64,000 nt of DNA from Mauremys mutica (Eukaryota > Chordata > Testudines > Geoemydidae): positions 21,598,965 through 21,662,964 of the forward strand of contig NC_059082.1 of NCBI RefSeq assembly GCF_020497125.1. Reading direction: 5' to 3'. Both the position numbers and the translations under genes were made by a program. This document shows, piece after piece, positions 23,901-36,267 of this stretch. How positions within the stretch are numbered: position 1 is the stretch's first letter; every line of letters begins with the position of its first letter. The notes beneath the pieces were generated by a model. That model saw nothing but the letters and a program-made list of their open reading frames with translations, searched no databases and was not told where the DNA came from.

Positions 23901-26184
23901 TTTCCTCCAAGTCTCACTACTAAGGCCTAGTTCTGGAGGTAGAGAGTTGAAGAGGTGAGTCCTGCATTTAGACCTTAATATGGTCAAGCCTGGTCTAGTC
24001 TCCTCCTGATAAGGCAATACATAATCAGGGTCCTGTTGTAGAGAATGTTAAACCTTAAAAAGGCAGCTGGGTTAGTTGTCCTCTTGCAATAAGCTCAGCT
24101 CTCGCACTCCTTGCAAGGCCATGCTTTTGTTGCTCCTATTGGTTAAATAAGTGAAAGCTCTTCACATCTGAAAGACTTTGTGTAGGTCGGGGCTGTCAGC
24201 TGATTCACTATGTGGACTAGCTCAATGGGTGAGAGTTGGTGGATACTACTGAGAAGAAGGTGGAGAGGATTTCCACCTTCATTGCTATGGCACACATTTA
24301 GAGATGGAGATTGTGTTGTTGCTGGTCTGGTACTAATTCAGGATTTGCACTCTAGACAGTCTAATCTTCTGCTTTCATCCTTTTTACTTGAGGTAGTTCA
24401 GTTATATTTTACTTTACATGTTATTACCCAACATAATTTCCAATGTTAGTGGCAAAGGTTTTTTACTGTCACCTTGGTGAGATCTATATAGTTCAGCAGG
24501 TCTCCTAACTAGAAAATTTAGTTAGCACTTCTGCTCATTAAGAGGCCATCAAGAGATCAAGTCAGAGAAATAATGTGTCTTGATTTTCTCCTATTATTAA
24601 AGCATTAGCAGTTCAAAATGCACAAACATCTCTGTTGTCAGCAAATAAGCTTAAATATTTAAAAAAAAACACACTGCAGATATCAGAGTAATGAACCCAT
24701 CTGATCTAAAACCATCTTAATGTCTGTCAGCCCACTTGCCTAACTAGTGACCCACAACCAGAGCGGTGTGTAAGATTCATAACAAAACCATGCAAACTTG
24801 CCTGTTTTTAGGTTTTGTAACAAATTTAAAACCCAGGTTACGTGAGTCTAACGCTTTTGAGTGACCTTGGGCCCCTTTTCAATTGGTCCTGGGTTGAGTT
24901 ACAGTTTTGCATTAAAATTGTGAGCAATTGGCAGTTTCACATGATTTCAGTGGATGCCATGTGAAAGTCTGGAGTTTTGACTGAGTTCCACTTGCAGAAT
25001 TTGGAGATACTTTGCTTTTGATCCAGTTGGGTTCATACCCCAAGAAAATGAGTCTATCAAGCACCCATCACTGCAGCATCTGGGCTTTAAATGCTCATCA
25101 TCTAACCACTGGAAATTTAAAGCACCAAGTTTTACACCAACATAATCACCACTTGATGTTGAACTTTATCACCGGATTACAGATAATTATGGCTCATTTA
25201 GCTGGCCACAGATCACTTTCCTTGCCTCTGCCATCTCTTCTGAATCATTCGTATTACCTGTGATTTTTCGCAAAGTGTTTTCCAGCATCATTTTCTACTT
25301 ACTAGTCCTTGGAAAAAGATATCAAGGAGACTTCCCCAAGGTCTTTTAAGGTTGAATGACTTTTTGCCACTGCTTCCCAGATAGGGCTGCTCCCATCCTA
25401 ACTAATGGCCCATGTGGTGATCTAGCCTTTTTTCCTTTGAAACTCAGTTCCAGAAACCAATACACTTCTGATGTGAACACACTTTTTCTATCCTTTCCAA
25501 GACACTGTCTGTCCAAGCATGCCATCAATGCCAACTGAGCAAAGCTTAAGTTCCTCTATGAGCTTCGAAATATAACTACCTCTACTGTACACCAAACTGG
25601 CTCATTGCCAATAGAATAAGGGACAAGAGCCCAACTCAAGCTGTTCACTTCCCATCTCAGAGGTGGAAAGCACAACACCTGCAACATTCATAGCCCCAGA
25701 TAGCCTGTCACATGTCCCACAAGTTGCTCTGAAATATGAGTCCCCACCTTCACCAACTACATTAGTCACAGGACTTTGCACATGTATTTGTCATCGCAAT
25801 ATGTTCTTCAGTACCTTGCTCTGACATTGTGTAATTTGACAATGTTACATGAATTGCTCTCTCAGGAAGAGTCATTTTGTAATATTCCCAGTGCAGTTAG
25901 TTTCATTGCTGAGCACAGCCATTTGCAGCTAGCTGGACAGAGGATTTGGTTATTGTAGAATAATTATTTCCATATTGGTTAATTTTGCTGCTGAGAGTAA
26001 AAGTGGCCTCACCAAAGTTTAAAGAGCCTGCCTCCCTTTGGCAGGGTCTCTTAAAAATAAAACAAACTGCTGACATAGCAGTGATCAACTTTATAGAGTT
26101 CTGCAGTGAGAGTTCTACTGCTGCAAAGTCTTTGGGTTGACCTGACATTTTCATCCGAGAGCATCTGAAAACCTCTGCACTATA
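20986..26184. other. 5.2 kb of unique-looking AT-rich DNA
   Basis: I see no supported gene, RNA gene or delimited transposon. The open frames are all short, overlap frames on the other strand, and show no domains. Bases 21540-21960 are more GC-balanced and could be an old repeat, but no ends were found. Confidence 0.4.
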
Positions 26185-26350
26185 GTCCCAATTCAGCCAA
26201 GCACTGTAAGCACATGCTTAAATCCCTCCCTAAATCAACAAATCACTTAAGAATGTGTTAAAATGTAAGCACTTGCTCAAGTCTCATTGATGCCTAAAGT
26301 TAAGCGTATATTTAAGCACTTTGGTAAATAGGGATAGAAAACTGAGTTGG
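26185..26350. repeat. Old palindromic foldback element
   Basis: The left arm CCAAGCACTGTAAGCACATG is followed by repeated CTTAA/TTAAG pieces, and the right arm has TTAAGCGTATATTTAAGCAC. The centre contains TCAAGTCTCATTGATG, related to the CCCATTGACTTCAATGGG centre of the other foldbacks. Diverged. Confidence 0.55.
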
Positions 26351-29300
26351 GCCCTTACAAAAGAACAGCTGTTATGCCAAAATGTGTCTCCATGCCATAT
26401 AGTTTATGAAGTTCAGCTCCACGGAGACATTTTTCTCCACATGCAGTACACTGTATTCTGCATACAGAGTTCTAATCAAAGACTGCCTTGTTTTAGCAAT
26501 GTGTAAGTTTTTTATTTTACAACTTTTATGTGCAGATTATTGTGATAATGACTAGACATACAATGTTATCACCTATCTCCCTTAAAGCATATTTCACTGT
26601 AGCTTTAGTTTTGAATTAAGGAACAGCTATCACTGCAATCAATGAAAAGTGCAACTCATTAGACCAGATTATTATGGATATTAAAAAAACAAAACAAAAA
26701 AAAACTATAAAACAAACTCTCAACTATTTGATTAAGGTTCAAAGAAAATTACCAAAACAATAATTATGGGTAACAAAAGTGGCAGAGATATATATTGCCA
26801 TTTAATATGAGCATCAATGAGAAGTAATATCTTTTAATTTAAGTCATTCAAAATAATCTTCAGTTTTGCACATAGCCTTGCACCACCTTGTGCTGCAAAA
26901 TTATAGCTCATTTTATGTTTCAGTACATTTCTCCCTCTGTTGGAGAATGTCCCATACTACACAATTCAAAGATGCATAAAGATGATGAAGTATGATTGCA
27001 ACACACTTTCCTGACTGCTCCTGCTGTGAGGTCAGGACTTTTTAACCTAACCATAGTTGAATGCTTTTATAATGAATGTTGCACTCTCTCAACAGCTTAT
27101 TAAATTGCTCTTTGGATTGGAGCTTCATTTTTGCAGGTGACTTACAAGTTGAAATCAAGGGATTATAACGGTTACAAGTTAAAAATCTCTGAATTGATCC
27201 TAATTTTCTAAAAAGGTCAGTTTTGAATGTGTATGCTTCAGAGTGCCACATATTTCCCCCCACATTTTCCAGAGTGCCACATATTTCCCCCCACTTTATT
27301 ATGGATGCAGTTCTAAAAGATCTTCTGTTTCCTAAATGGGGGAAGAAGGGGAAAAGGGATGGGGGGAAGGGGATTATCTGCAATTGCTTTGTAAGAACTT
27401 CCCAGTTTAGATGACCAATTCTGATTCCTTTTGATACCTGAATTCAGTTAATGCTATCAAAGATACTGAAATTAATGTTCAGTGGTGCACTGATAGCTAG
27501 AGCTAGCAGTGAGTACAGTGAATGATGGAGCTAATATTGAGTGAGGTATTTGATTGGATTAAGGGCAATAAGTGGTGGAATTAGTTGCTTTCTAGCAATA
27601 TTGCACAGGTTGGGGAGCACACTAATAAAACACATAGATTTATACTGCCTATCAGTAACATTGCAAAGAAATGACACAAAAGGGAATTGGAGTATGAAAA
27701 GGTTGGGCATACAGATCCAGAGAGAAAGAAGAGTTTTTAGCCACATGGACTATGGTGCTGGACATGTTTACTTCTTAAAACCAGTAGACAGTGAAATTAT
27801 CAAACTGATGAATTTGGGTTTGATGCTGATTATGACTTCAACATCTACCCAGTGCTTCTATGGACCAATACACAGCACCACATTCCAACTATCTTTTCTT
27901 TAATTCCTGCTTCCACACCACACCCAGTTCGCTCATCTTATGCCAAGAACATTTCGAAAGCAAAACATAAATCAGACATCAAACATTTTCTTATACTGAG
28001 TCTTCACACTGTTGTAATGGCCACATTATGGGTTGGGGGTGGGGGTGATAGTTTTGTTTTTTTACTTCAGTCATTTTAATTTAATGCCATCATCACTGTT
28101 CTCTTCAGAAAGAGATTCAAACTGTAATTGATTGTGGTAAAAAAATGGGAACTGTTACTTGAAAATTATACAATAATTTAAAGTGTTATGAAATAGAAAA
28201 TAGAATGGCAGCACTGTAAAAAAATCCAGAGAATTGCTGTCTGAATTAAAGAGGCCCAAACCAGGGATCTCTTGCACTGTGTCCCTTGCTGGAGAAATTA
28301 TACATTATCTTTGCAACTCCTCAGTACTTTATTTAAATTCTGTCGTTTGCCACCTGTATGTGACCGCTATTCAGCCAACTGAGAAAAAGGGCACCATCTG
28401 TCAAGCTTGTTGCTGGGACGTTAAAAGGGCAAGAGCACTTTTTGCTGCAACTTGTCCACTCCTGTGGCCCTGAGAGCAGAAGTCTTTCTGGAAAGATACA
28501 AACATATATTCCACAGTAAATTTTTCACACGGTAGGTCACAGTCTTTGTTGGGAGCCAGTGAAGAATTCAAGCAGGATAAAGCACAAGTGTTGTTGAAGG
28601 TCCAGACAGTATATATCTTGAACAATCCTAACCACTCAGAAATGCTAATCCGGGTCAAATGTACTTTGAGGACCAATTGCACTGCTGACCTAAGCAGGCT
28701 CAACTCTATTGATATCAAAACCAACCAATCCATTGGTATCAATAGTGTTTCGGAGTTTATGGCAGAGGTGAATTTGGTTCTAAGTGAGAGCAACATCAGT
28801 AACATGATTGGTTGCATGTAAGCACTTCAGGTTGCTGCCAGCTCTCCGCCTATTGAAGGGTTTTGAATTTTAGTTGTTGTTGTTGTTTTTTTTAACAGCC
28901 ATTTACATTTTTTACATGACTTCAGTGCTAGCAGCAAGGAACCAAATTGACAGCTCTAGGAAGTGAAGTCCTCTCTTTGCACACTAAAAAGTTACAGCAC
29001 GGACATTGGTGGAGCTGTGTGGGGAAGCTTGCACCACAAACCTGGAAGGACCACCTGTACAGTGCAGCCTCCATGCATAGTCACCCATTGACCTTTCTGC
29101 TGAAAGCAATTCAGTGCTAAGCATGGCAGTTTGTATGAGGACACCTGTCCAGTACAGGAACTAGGACAGAGACCACTCACCCAGCCCACATAGACCACTG
29201 CACGATAACTTTAGCTTATCCTTGCAACATGCTGATCATTTCAAATGATTTTTTTTTTAATCAGCATCAGTTCATAGTGGGTGAAAGTCATCCCTATAAA

Positions 29301-30533
29301 GAAAGCTGGCTCACACAAGGACAATTCACCATGTAAGTCTCACTTAAATTCTATTTGTGTAGGCTTTAGTTGGAGATAGGTGGTGAACAGGACTTGTATG
29401 GGCCATTTGTCCAGTGGCCAATTTCACCCAATATGGTTTAGGTACCAAATATACTGGATAGAATATAAATTCTTCTGAAGTTGGGAGAAATGTGAAAGTG
29501 TCTTTTCCATAGCTGCTTATTGAAGCTGCTCAAATGCTTAAGTATAAAGTTTAAAGTTAATGAAGTCTTTGTTACTTAATGAGAACAAATAAATGGATTC
29601 AAGGATTTACCTGATCCAGCAGAAAAACCCAGTCTGGTATCATGCTAACTTAAATGCTGCAGAAGACTCTAAGGTTACATATATATAATGGGGATGACGT
29701 CAACAGAAATGGGCTGGAGAAGCCAAGTCAAGGAGGCATGGTAAATTCAAAGTATGGTATTGTCCATGTGGTCTTGCATGAGTTCCATCTGAGTACTATG
29801 ATCAGTGGCCCAACCAGCGGGAAGGCAAATCATCAGACAATGACAACCTATTGCACTGGCCACAAGGTACTCCTGTGTAGCTGTGCTCGGGTTTAGTTTT
29901 GTTTTTAAAACAACATTTTTACATATATTTTTGAAATAAAAAAATAAGAAAGCTGGATATTTTCTGTTGCCTGATGTAATCCCAAATCTTTGCTGAAATT
30001 TATTTTCAAAGCCATCACATTTTCTAATGAACTATTAGAATTATTGCAACTTTGTTGAAGTTAAGATATTGTATTGGGAATCAGAACTCCTTAAACATTT
30101 TAAGTACCTTGGTGCTATGAATCGGAGAACTACTATACATCGCTGGCTAGAATGCAAATAAAACCCAATATGAGCACAAAAAAGGAATCTCACTGCAGTA
30201 ATTATGACAAAGCAGTTGATTTCTAAGAGGTGTCTAGACTCCCCAGTTAAAAAAAGTTTAATAGAAAAAGTCTGTCAGCAATATTGATCGATCCATTTTT
30301 CACAAGGAAAAGCAAACTTCTTCAAACCATCAGTATTGGACTCTTTGCCTTTACAGGTTATGTCTCACATTCTTTCATTTCAATGCCATTCTTAAAGAAA
30401 GACCATCTAGCTTCAGTGGAACGTCCAGGGGAGTAGCAGAGTCTGGCCCCTCTGATATTCTGTATTGTGTTTCACCCTGACCTGGAGGTACTGCCTCTAG
30501 GCATGAGTGGGAGGAGGGCACCTCAGTCTCCAT
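26351..30533. other. Unique-looking AT-rich DNA with one short direct repeat
   Basis: No gene is supported. At 27239-27297 a ~32-bp unit containing AGAGTGCCACATATTTCCCC occurs twice in tandem with almost no change. Open frames at 27541-27903 and 28546-28821 have no recognisable domain; the second is overlapped by a longer antisense frame. Confidence 0.4.
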
Positions 30534-30657
30534 TAGGATGACCAGATGTCCCGATTGTATAGGGACAGTCCTGATTTTGGGGGCTTTTTCTTATATAGGC
30601 ACCTAATACCCCCCATCCCCTGTCCTGATTTTTTACACTTGCTATCTGGTCACCCTC
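30534..30657. mobile_element. 124-bp hAT-type MITE with perfect 8-bp duplication
   Basis: The ends TAGGATGACCAGA and TCTGGTCACCCTC are inverted repeats, and GTCTCCAT flanks it on both sides. The interior has CCCGATTGTATAGGGACAGT and a TTCTTATATAGGC block, the same as the equally long copy at 35895-36018. No open frame. Confidence 0.9.
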
Positions 30658-30954
30658 GTCTCCATGCTAAGTTGTGGTGGTTGGCCTCTGCTGAGACTGC
30701 CAAGAAGAGAGACCACTAATGTCTGCTGATTAGCTGTTTCCTGAGGCAATATTTCTATTTCTCAGAGGCCATCAGGTATTAACTAACTCTTTCCTGGACA
30801 CTTTTAAGCTGGTATCTAGGATCTTTATTCTGGACACGTGAGATTCCTTTTGATAGCAGATCTCATTAATAAGCCTGCCACTCCAATAATTAATACTTGA
30901 TTCAAATATCTTATTTCAGTTACAATTTGCATTGAAGTCACTATTGGAGTGTGA
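30658..30954. other. No feature recognised
   Basis: Unique-looking sequence between a MITE and an LTR-like block. Confidence 0.4.
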
Positions 30955-31560
30955 TGGGGTGAAACCCCATCACGGGCTGGAAAGGGTTAATAGCCAATTA
31001 TTTACAACACAGGTGCAACAGATATTGCTTCTCAGCTAGCAGGGAGGGTGGCATCAGGTGATAATATAATGAACATCTGGACCTCATGAAAGGGGAGAGA
31101 GTTCAGTTTGAAGGGAGGAACCATGGAGAGCAGAAGAAGTCTGCAAGAGGACAGATGCCTGAGGGATCAGTGCTCAATATGGGTGGGGGAGGGGAGAAGA
31201 TTCTGGAGCATTAGAAAAAGGAGACTGAAGCAGGGCCGGCTCCAGGCACCAGCTTATCAAGCAGGTGCTTGGGGCAGCAACTCCCGAGCAGGGCAGCACT
31301 TTCAGGTATTCGGCGGCAATTCGGTGGAGGGTCCCTCACTCCCGCTCGGAGCGAAGGACCTCCTGCTGAATTGCCGCAGATCGTGGTTTGTTTTTTTTGG
31401 CTGCTTGGGGTGGCAAAACCCCTGGAGCCGGCCCTGGACTGAAGACCAGAGCCTTGAGGGAGGGCTGATTTGTTGAGACACTCTGGACATTAGTTTGAGC
31501 TTTTGTTACCCTGAAAGAGATAATTTAGATGCTTCTCAGCCTGAGGGCTGAATTACTCAG
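30955..31560 (+). repeat. LTR-like or retroelement block, split by a hAT element
   Basis: It begins with TGTGATGGGGTGAAACCCCA, which contains a 9-bp inverted repeat (GTGATGGGG with CCCCATCAC), followed by purine-rich sequence. The TG start and A/G-rich body resemble turtle LTRs, but I cannot see a matching CA end, so the class and right boundary are uncertain. A 206-bp hAT element interrupts it at 31231. Confidence 0.35.
31231..31436. mobile_element. 206-bp hAT element with perfect 8-bp duplication
   Basis: The ends CAGGGCCGGCTCCAGG and CCTGGAGCCGGCCCTG are perfect 16-bp inverted repeats, and GACTGAAG lies directly on both sides. The subterminal block GTGCTTGGGGCAGCA and its partner TGCTTGGGGTGGCA identify the same family as 35433-38101, 46709-47378 and 47653-47858. 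The interior is a foldback (TTCGGCGGCAATTCGGTGG paired with CTGAATTGCCGC). No open frame of note. Confidence 0.92.
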
Positions 31561-34500
31561 AGGCAGATGGTCCGCACAGGGTGATGGAGAGAGGAAGACT
31601 CCTGCAACATGATGCAAGGGGGCATTCTTGAGGCAAGGGCTCACCATAATATGGAGCTTTTTATTACATGAGCAATGCCAGAAATTAAAGTACATAAGAC
31701 AAGGTCCTACCCAAAGACCCTTGAAGTCAATTTGAGTCTTTTAACTGATTTCAGTAGGCTTTGCATCAAGCCCCAAATAAAAAAAAAACCTGCCCACTAA
31801 TCTATTGTAAAATAAATGAGAATATATTGCAAAATGTAAAGTAACTGATGTAGTACAATCTATAAATACTAATGGAACTATTACAATGTAAGTATTTTTA
31901 AAGTCACTTATGTATCTCATTTGTATAATGTCACAATCTGTTGAATGCAGACTCCCATTTCATTATTTAATAATTCAAATATTTATAAATATTACATTAA
32001 TTGCAAGTGTCATCATCCTGCTTTCTATGATGCATCTTGAAACCTGGAAATATTTTCTACACTTAAATGCCTCTGTACTCAACTCCTGCCCTGTTCCTGG
32101 GTAAATCTCTAATTATGCTACTGTGTAAGTCTTTTGCACTTTGTTTTTTTTGTATCATTTACAGAAGCAGCAGAACTCAAAGCAGAACTTAATTCCAGTA
32201 GGAGATTTCATATGCATGAATACTTTTTCTACTACATGGTCCTGTAATCCTGAGGTTAACTTTTTTTTTTTAAATTATCCCACTCATATGCAGTTTGGAA
32301 TTTACTACTGTATTTTGTAAATTTGAACATTTGCTCACAACTCTCCCACACCCATGCTTTACATTATGTTGCATGTGGATTTTGAGAGAGAGATTGGTGA
32401 AAAGAAATATCACTATCCCTAAAAGTGACAGTTAGGTTTGCAGTTTCCATTCATCTAGAGCTGGTATTATTTGTAACAAATGTTCTGATTAATTGAACCC
32501 TTTCTTCTGTTCATGAATTGTTCTTGCTGATCTTTATGAATTTTCATACATTCATAATTGTTCAATCAACAGTTGATACAAATATACTTCAGCGCAGGTT
32601 ACTCAAGAACTGCATGCTTTTCATTTTTCATTTTGTTTTTCAGTAGCGTGATTGGTCACATAAATCACATATTATGTTTCCATTCCCTGACTGGACAAAT
32701 GGATCATTTTTAAATAGGAGAATGATAAATAGCAAATAACCAAAATGAGTGTGGTGCACAAATTCCCTTTTCCATATGCAAATAGCAATATTCAAATAGC
32801 CATTCCCCAAACATCTATATGAATTGAAGCTCGGGTGAGTTGTTTGTGAATAACAAATAAAAAACTGTTCAGAATTCACATGAACTTTCACAACTAGTGT
32901 GTCTCATTGAGTGTGGTCCTATTGATGACAGTGGTGTTACACAGTAATCAGCTGGCTTTATTTACAACCTCATTTTCACATGTTTACAGCTTTCTGAAAC
33001 ATTCACTCTGGGACTGAAATTTTCCAGGCTTAACCTCTGCCCAAAGGCCAATATTTTGAAAAGTAAGATTAAAATAGCTTATGCCATTTTTTCCAGTGCA
33101 AAGAAATCCCAACTATACTTTAATTTCTTATTTTTCTAAGCAGGGCTACAACAAAAATGGCTACTTGGAAACTGGATACGTGTCAGCGCAACACAATCCT
33201 CACTGAGGGCTAGTACCTTTGCTTGGTTCATAGAAATCAGTTTTTTTTAAAAAGAATAAGTTCTGAATTTTCATTAGGCAGCTATTCAGATTTTTAATGG
33301 AGTCTTATGAGTCTTGGTGACCTTTTTAGGTTCCCATGAACCTAAACAACTCCCTACCAACAGCTGCTCAAAATACCCCATATAAAAGTGTTTCAATGTA
33401 TAAAGGTGAGTTAGGTGGGGGAACATCTATCTGCCCCTAGTTAGTGTATTGGTCTGGGGCTCATGAGTCCAGACACCCGGCATGGGGCTGCAGTGCACAC
33501 ATGCGGAGGCAGAAACATGGGCACACGTAGTCCACTCCCAACAATAGACCATCTACAGGTTGCTGAGCTAAGTTAATAGAGCAGATCCTGTTGCATTCCT
33601 TGAACATATTGTCCTTAACACAAATTAAAAATGCAGACTCTGTTTACTCCTCCATAAGTAACTATCAGTTGGACACCTTGTTTCTCAGCATTATTTTTCT
33701 TATTCGATCTTGACTGGCACTGTCAGGGCATAGCAATCTGCAGTGCAATCTCCATGCTTATGATTAAATACCTCCTTGTGGTGTTATTCATTTCACTGGC
33801 AGATATGATAGATATATTCCTTAGTTAAAGGGATGCATCTGAAAAAAAAACATGGTATCTGAATATTTCAGCTCATGCCTTGACAAAATAGGACAGATAT
33901 AAGAATATCAATCCCAAACCAGCCTCATTTTAATTTCATGGATTCTCTTCTGCATTCATAAGTGAGGGGCACTGGCAATCTGATTGGAAATACTGCCTGT
34001 CCTAAATTGATTAGTATTACCCAGAAACGGACAGTGCAGATTGTAATGACTACTTGCTGATGCAACAGACTTTGAGGCCAGAGTGCTTATTTTCAGGTTT
34101 ATGCACTGGTTTGCCATTTCACTTGCTGTTCAATTCTAAGGCACAGACTAGAGTCAACAACGCCATCTCCTGTGAAGCTGTTATTGATATAAGGGCAACC
34201 ATACTCTGCCAAAGTACGCTGAACATCTGAAATTACAGCAATCTTGTCTAAGACCAGAAACATGGAAATGCTTTAATTCATTGAACTAATATTTTGGGAG
34301 ATTGGGCAATTCTCTGAGTGGGCCTCTACATAGGACATTGAAACAAGATCACAAAAATCACCCCCCACCCCTTTAGGCTTTGCTACCAGTAAAAGGGCTG
34401 CTGGGAATTGCTGGGTTTTAAGTTAGTTATGTCTGTGAGTGAAGCCCTGTAGTCTTTCCACAGGCAATTTACATCAATAGGAGTTTTTCCCAGGCAAGGG

Positions 34501-34699
34501 CTGAGAGCCAAGTTTTCTCTGCACAAAGCCCTAGCAAGTGGGTTTTATGCAGGACACTGAAGAGAGGATTGGCAGGGGGCATAGGAGATCTGTGTAAGTG
34601 TATGAGAGAAAAATGTGTAGGGGGAAGGGCAGCGTTCAGGCTGTCAATTCATGTATATCTCTATGGTACTTATGTGCCCATCACTGTAGTATCTGAGAA
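31561..34699. other. AT-rich unique-looking DNA, no gene
   Basis: No supported gene or delimited repeat. Bases ~31800-32900 are AT-rich and complex, with many TAAT motifs. At 31720-31790 a GACTTCAATGG-like centre hints at another old foldback. Confidence 0.4.
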
Positions 34700-34800
34700 T
34701 CTCATAATTTTTAACATATTTATCTTCACAACACCCTGTGAGGTAGGGAAGTGCTATTATGCCCATTCTGCAGATGGGGAATGGACACAGACACAAAGGA
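34700..34800 (+). repeat. Old MIR/CORE-SINE-like fragment
   Basis: The order ACAACACCCTGTGAGGTAGG, then CTATTATGCCCATTCTGCAG, then ATGGGGAATGG follows the pattern seen in old amniote MIR-like SINEs. It is diverged and truncated; sequence to its right (34800-34925, with repeated GGCACC/AGGTGCC pieces) may be a separate old MITE. Confidence 0.5.
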
Positions 34801-35189
34801 TGGGATCCATGAAGGTACTGAGGCACCCAAGCCCCAGACTTGGGCACCTAAGGTGTTTAAGTCCCTGTCTTGGCTCCACCATGATCCACAGAACTCCTGC
34901 TGACCCCCTGTAGGTGCCTAAACTCATTGGGCCCCCAAGTTTCTCCAGAGTAAGTTTCCTCAGTGCCTATTTCCTGCCTCTGAACACACTCACAACTCCC
35001 TCACTCTAGGCAGCCGGATGCCCATCTCCTGTCTAAGTCCCAGAGTGATTTGCGAACCAGGGGAAGACAGGCATTCGGTCACTTCAGTTGCATGCAGGGC
35101 CTGATCCAGTAGGTGTGCTCAGAGGGCACCTACCAGATGGAGTCCCATTCAGAATCTGGCCAGAGGAGGAGGTGGTGCCCACCTTACAA
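34801..35189. other. Old repeat-derived sequence, no gene
   Basis: Pieces such as TGGGATCCATGAAGG and GGGCACCTAAGG, and the related GTGGATC / TAGGTGCC pieces at 38300-38470, suggest old shared repeats. No complete element can be drawn. Confidence 0.35.
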
Positions 35190-35432
35190 CTGTTACATTT
35201 GTGGTTAGAGCACTCACCTGGGATGTGGAAGATGCAGGTTCAATTCCCCCTTCCCTGAGACTGAGGGAAGAGAGGATTTGAAAAGGGGGTTTCCCACCTT
35301 TAGACCATCCCATCGCTCAGTGAGGCTCTATCAGTCTCTCCTGATGAAGCAGTTGCACTCTGGATTGTAGCAGGAGGGGTGGATCCAGGGGCTCCCATGC
35401 CCCCAGGTGGGTGCCCTAAGCACTGGACTACA
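35190..35432 (+). repeat. SINE-like repeat with tRNA-type promoter boxes
   Basis: It has an A-box-like stretch (GTGGTTAGAGCACTCACC) and a B-box-like stretch (GCAGGTTCAATTCCCC) at tRNA-like spacing. Further right is a CCCTAAGCACTGGACTAC piece, where the large hAT composite inserted. The repeat resumes as GGACTACAGAGTCACTC after 38101. The family is not named. Confidence 0.5.
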
Positions 35433-35577
35433 CAGGGCCAGCTCTAGGCACCAGCACTCCAAGCATGTGCTTGGGGCGGCACTTTCTAAGGGGCGGCACT
35501 CCGCCGCCCTACCCCCCTTTTTTATTTTTATTTTTTATTTTTTTTGCTTGGAGCATCATTGCCGGGAGCCGGCCCTG
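35433..35577. mobile_element. Short complete-looking copy at the left end of the composite
   Basis: The first 145 bp have the family 5' end, a T-rich middle and a 3' end of the form GCTTGGAGC then GGAGCCGGCCCTG. It therefore looks like a small MITE whose right end was bypassed: the base after it does not begin a GGACTACA duplication, while the true duplication occurs 2.5 kb further on. Confidence 0.6.
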
Positions 35578-35894
35578 GCGCAGTCACCCGAGTTGGAATC
35601 CGCGCCCACTGCCCAGCCCGGCAGCACCCTGCACAGCCCGGAAACGCGGCACCCTGCACTCGGAAAGGCGCTGCTGGGAGTGGCAGTGGCAGCAGGACCC
35701 CTCCTCCCTCTGTCCCCGGCTCCTCACACGCTCCGGGAGCTCCTCACACAGCCGAGCCTGGGCTGCGGCGGCGGTGAGAGGGGCTCCCAGAGTGTGTGAG
35801 GAGCCCGGGAGGGAGGTGGGGTCCCCTGGAGCCGAGCCCGGACTGCGGCGGTAGCGAGAAGGGCTCCCAGAGTCAGGGCCGCCCGGGCGGGGGA

Positions 35895-36018
35895 TAGGGT
35901 AACCAGACAACAAGTGTGAAAAATCGGGACAGGGGGTGAGGGGTAATAGGAGCCTATATAAGAAAAAGACCCAAAAATCAGGACTGTCCCTATAAAATCG
36001 GGACATCTGGTCACCTTA
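35895..36018. mobile_element. 124-bp hAT-type MITE, innermost layer
   Basis: The ends TAGGGTAACCAGA and TCTGGTCACCTTA are inverted repeats and GCGGGGGA flanks both sides exactly. It is the same family, length and interior as 30534-30657, in the opposite orientation (GGACAGTCCTG versus its complement). Confidence 0.92.
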
Positions 36019-36267
36019 GCGGGGGAGAAGTGAGTCAATTTTCCCCAGGCTCCGGGCCCCGCAGGGTATGTCGGAGGCTCCCCCGCCTCTGTCTTCCCCC
36101 ATCCCCCGGTGTCTCAGCTGGTGAGGGGGCGGGGCTGCGAGCTGCAGCCGAGCGGTGGGAACTCAGGCCCCGCTGGAGACACCACGCCGCTGCAGCGCTG
36201 TCGGGGAGAGGGGGTAAGTGGCATGGTAAGGGGCCAGGCTGGAGCCGGGCACCCTCCGACCCCATCC

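Noticed and set aside
28401..28821. Overlapping sense and antisense open frames of 91 and 138 codons
   Set aside because: Neither shows a recognisable motif; mutual overlap suggests chance.
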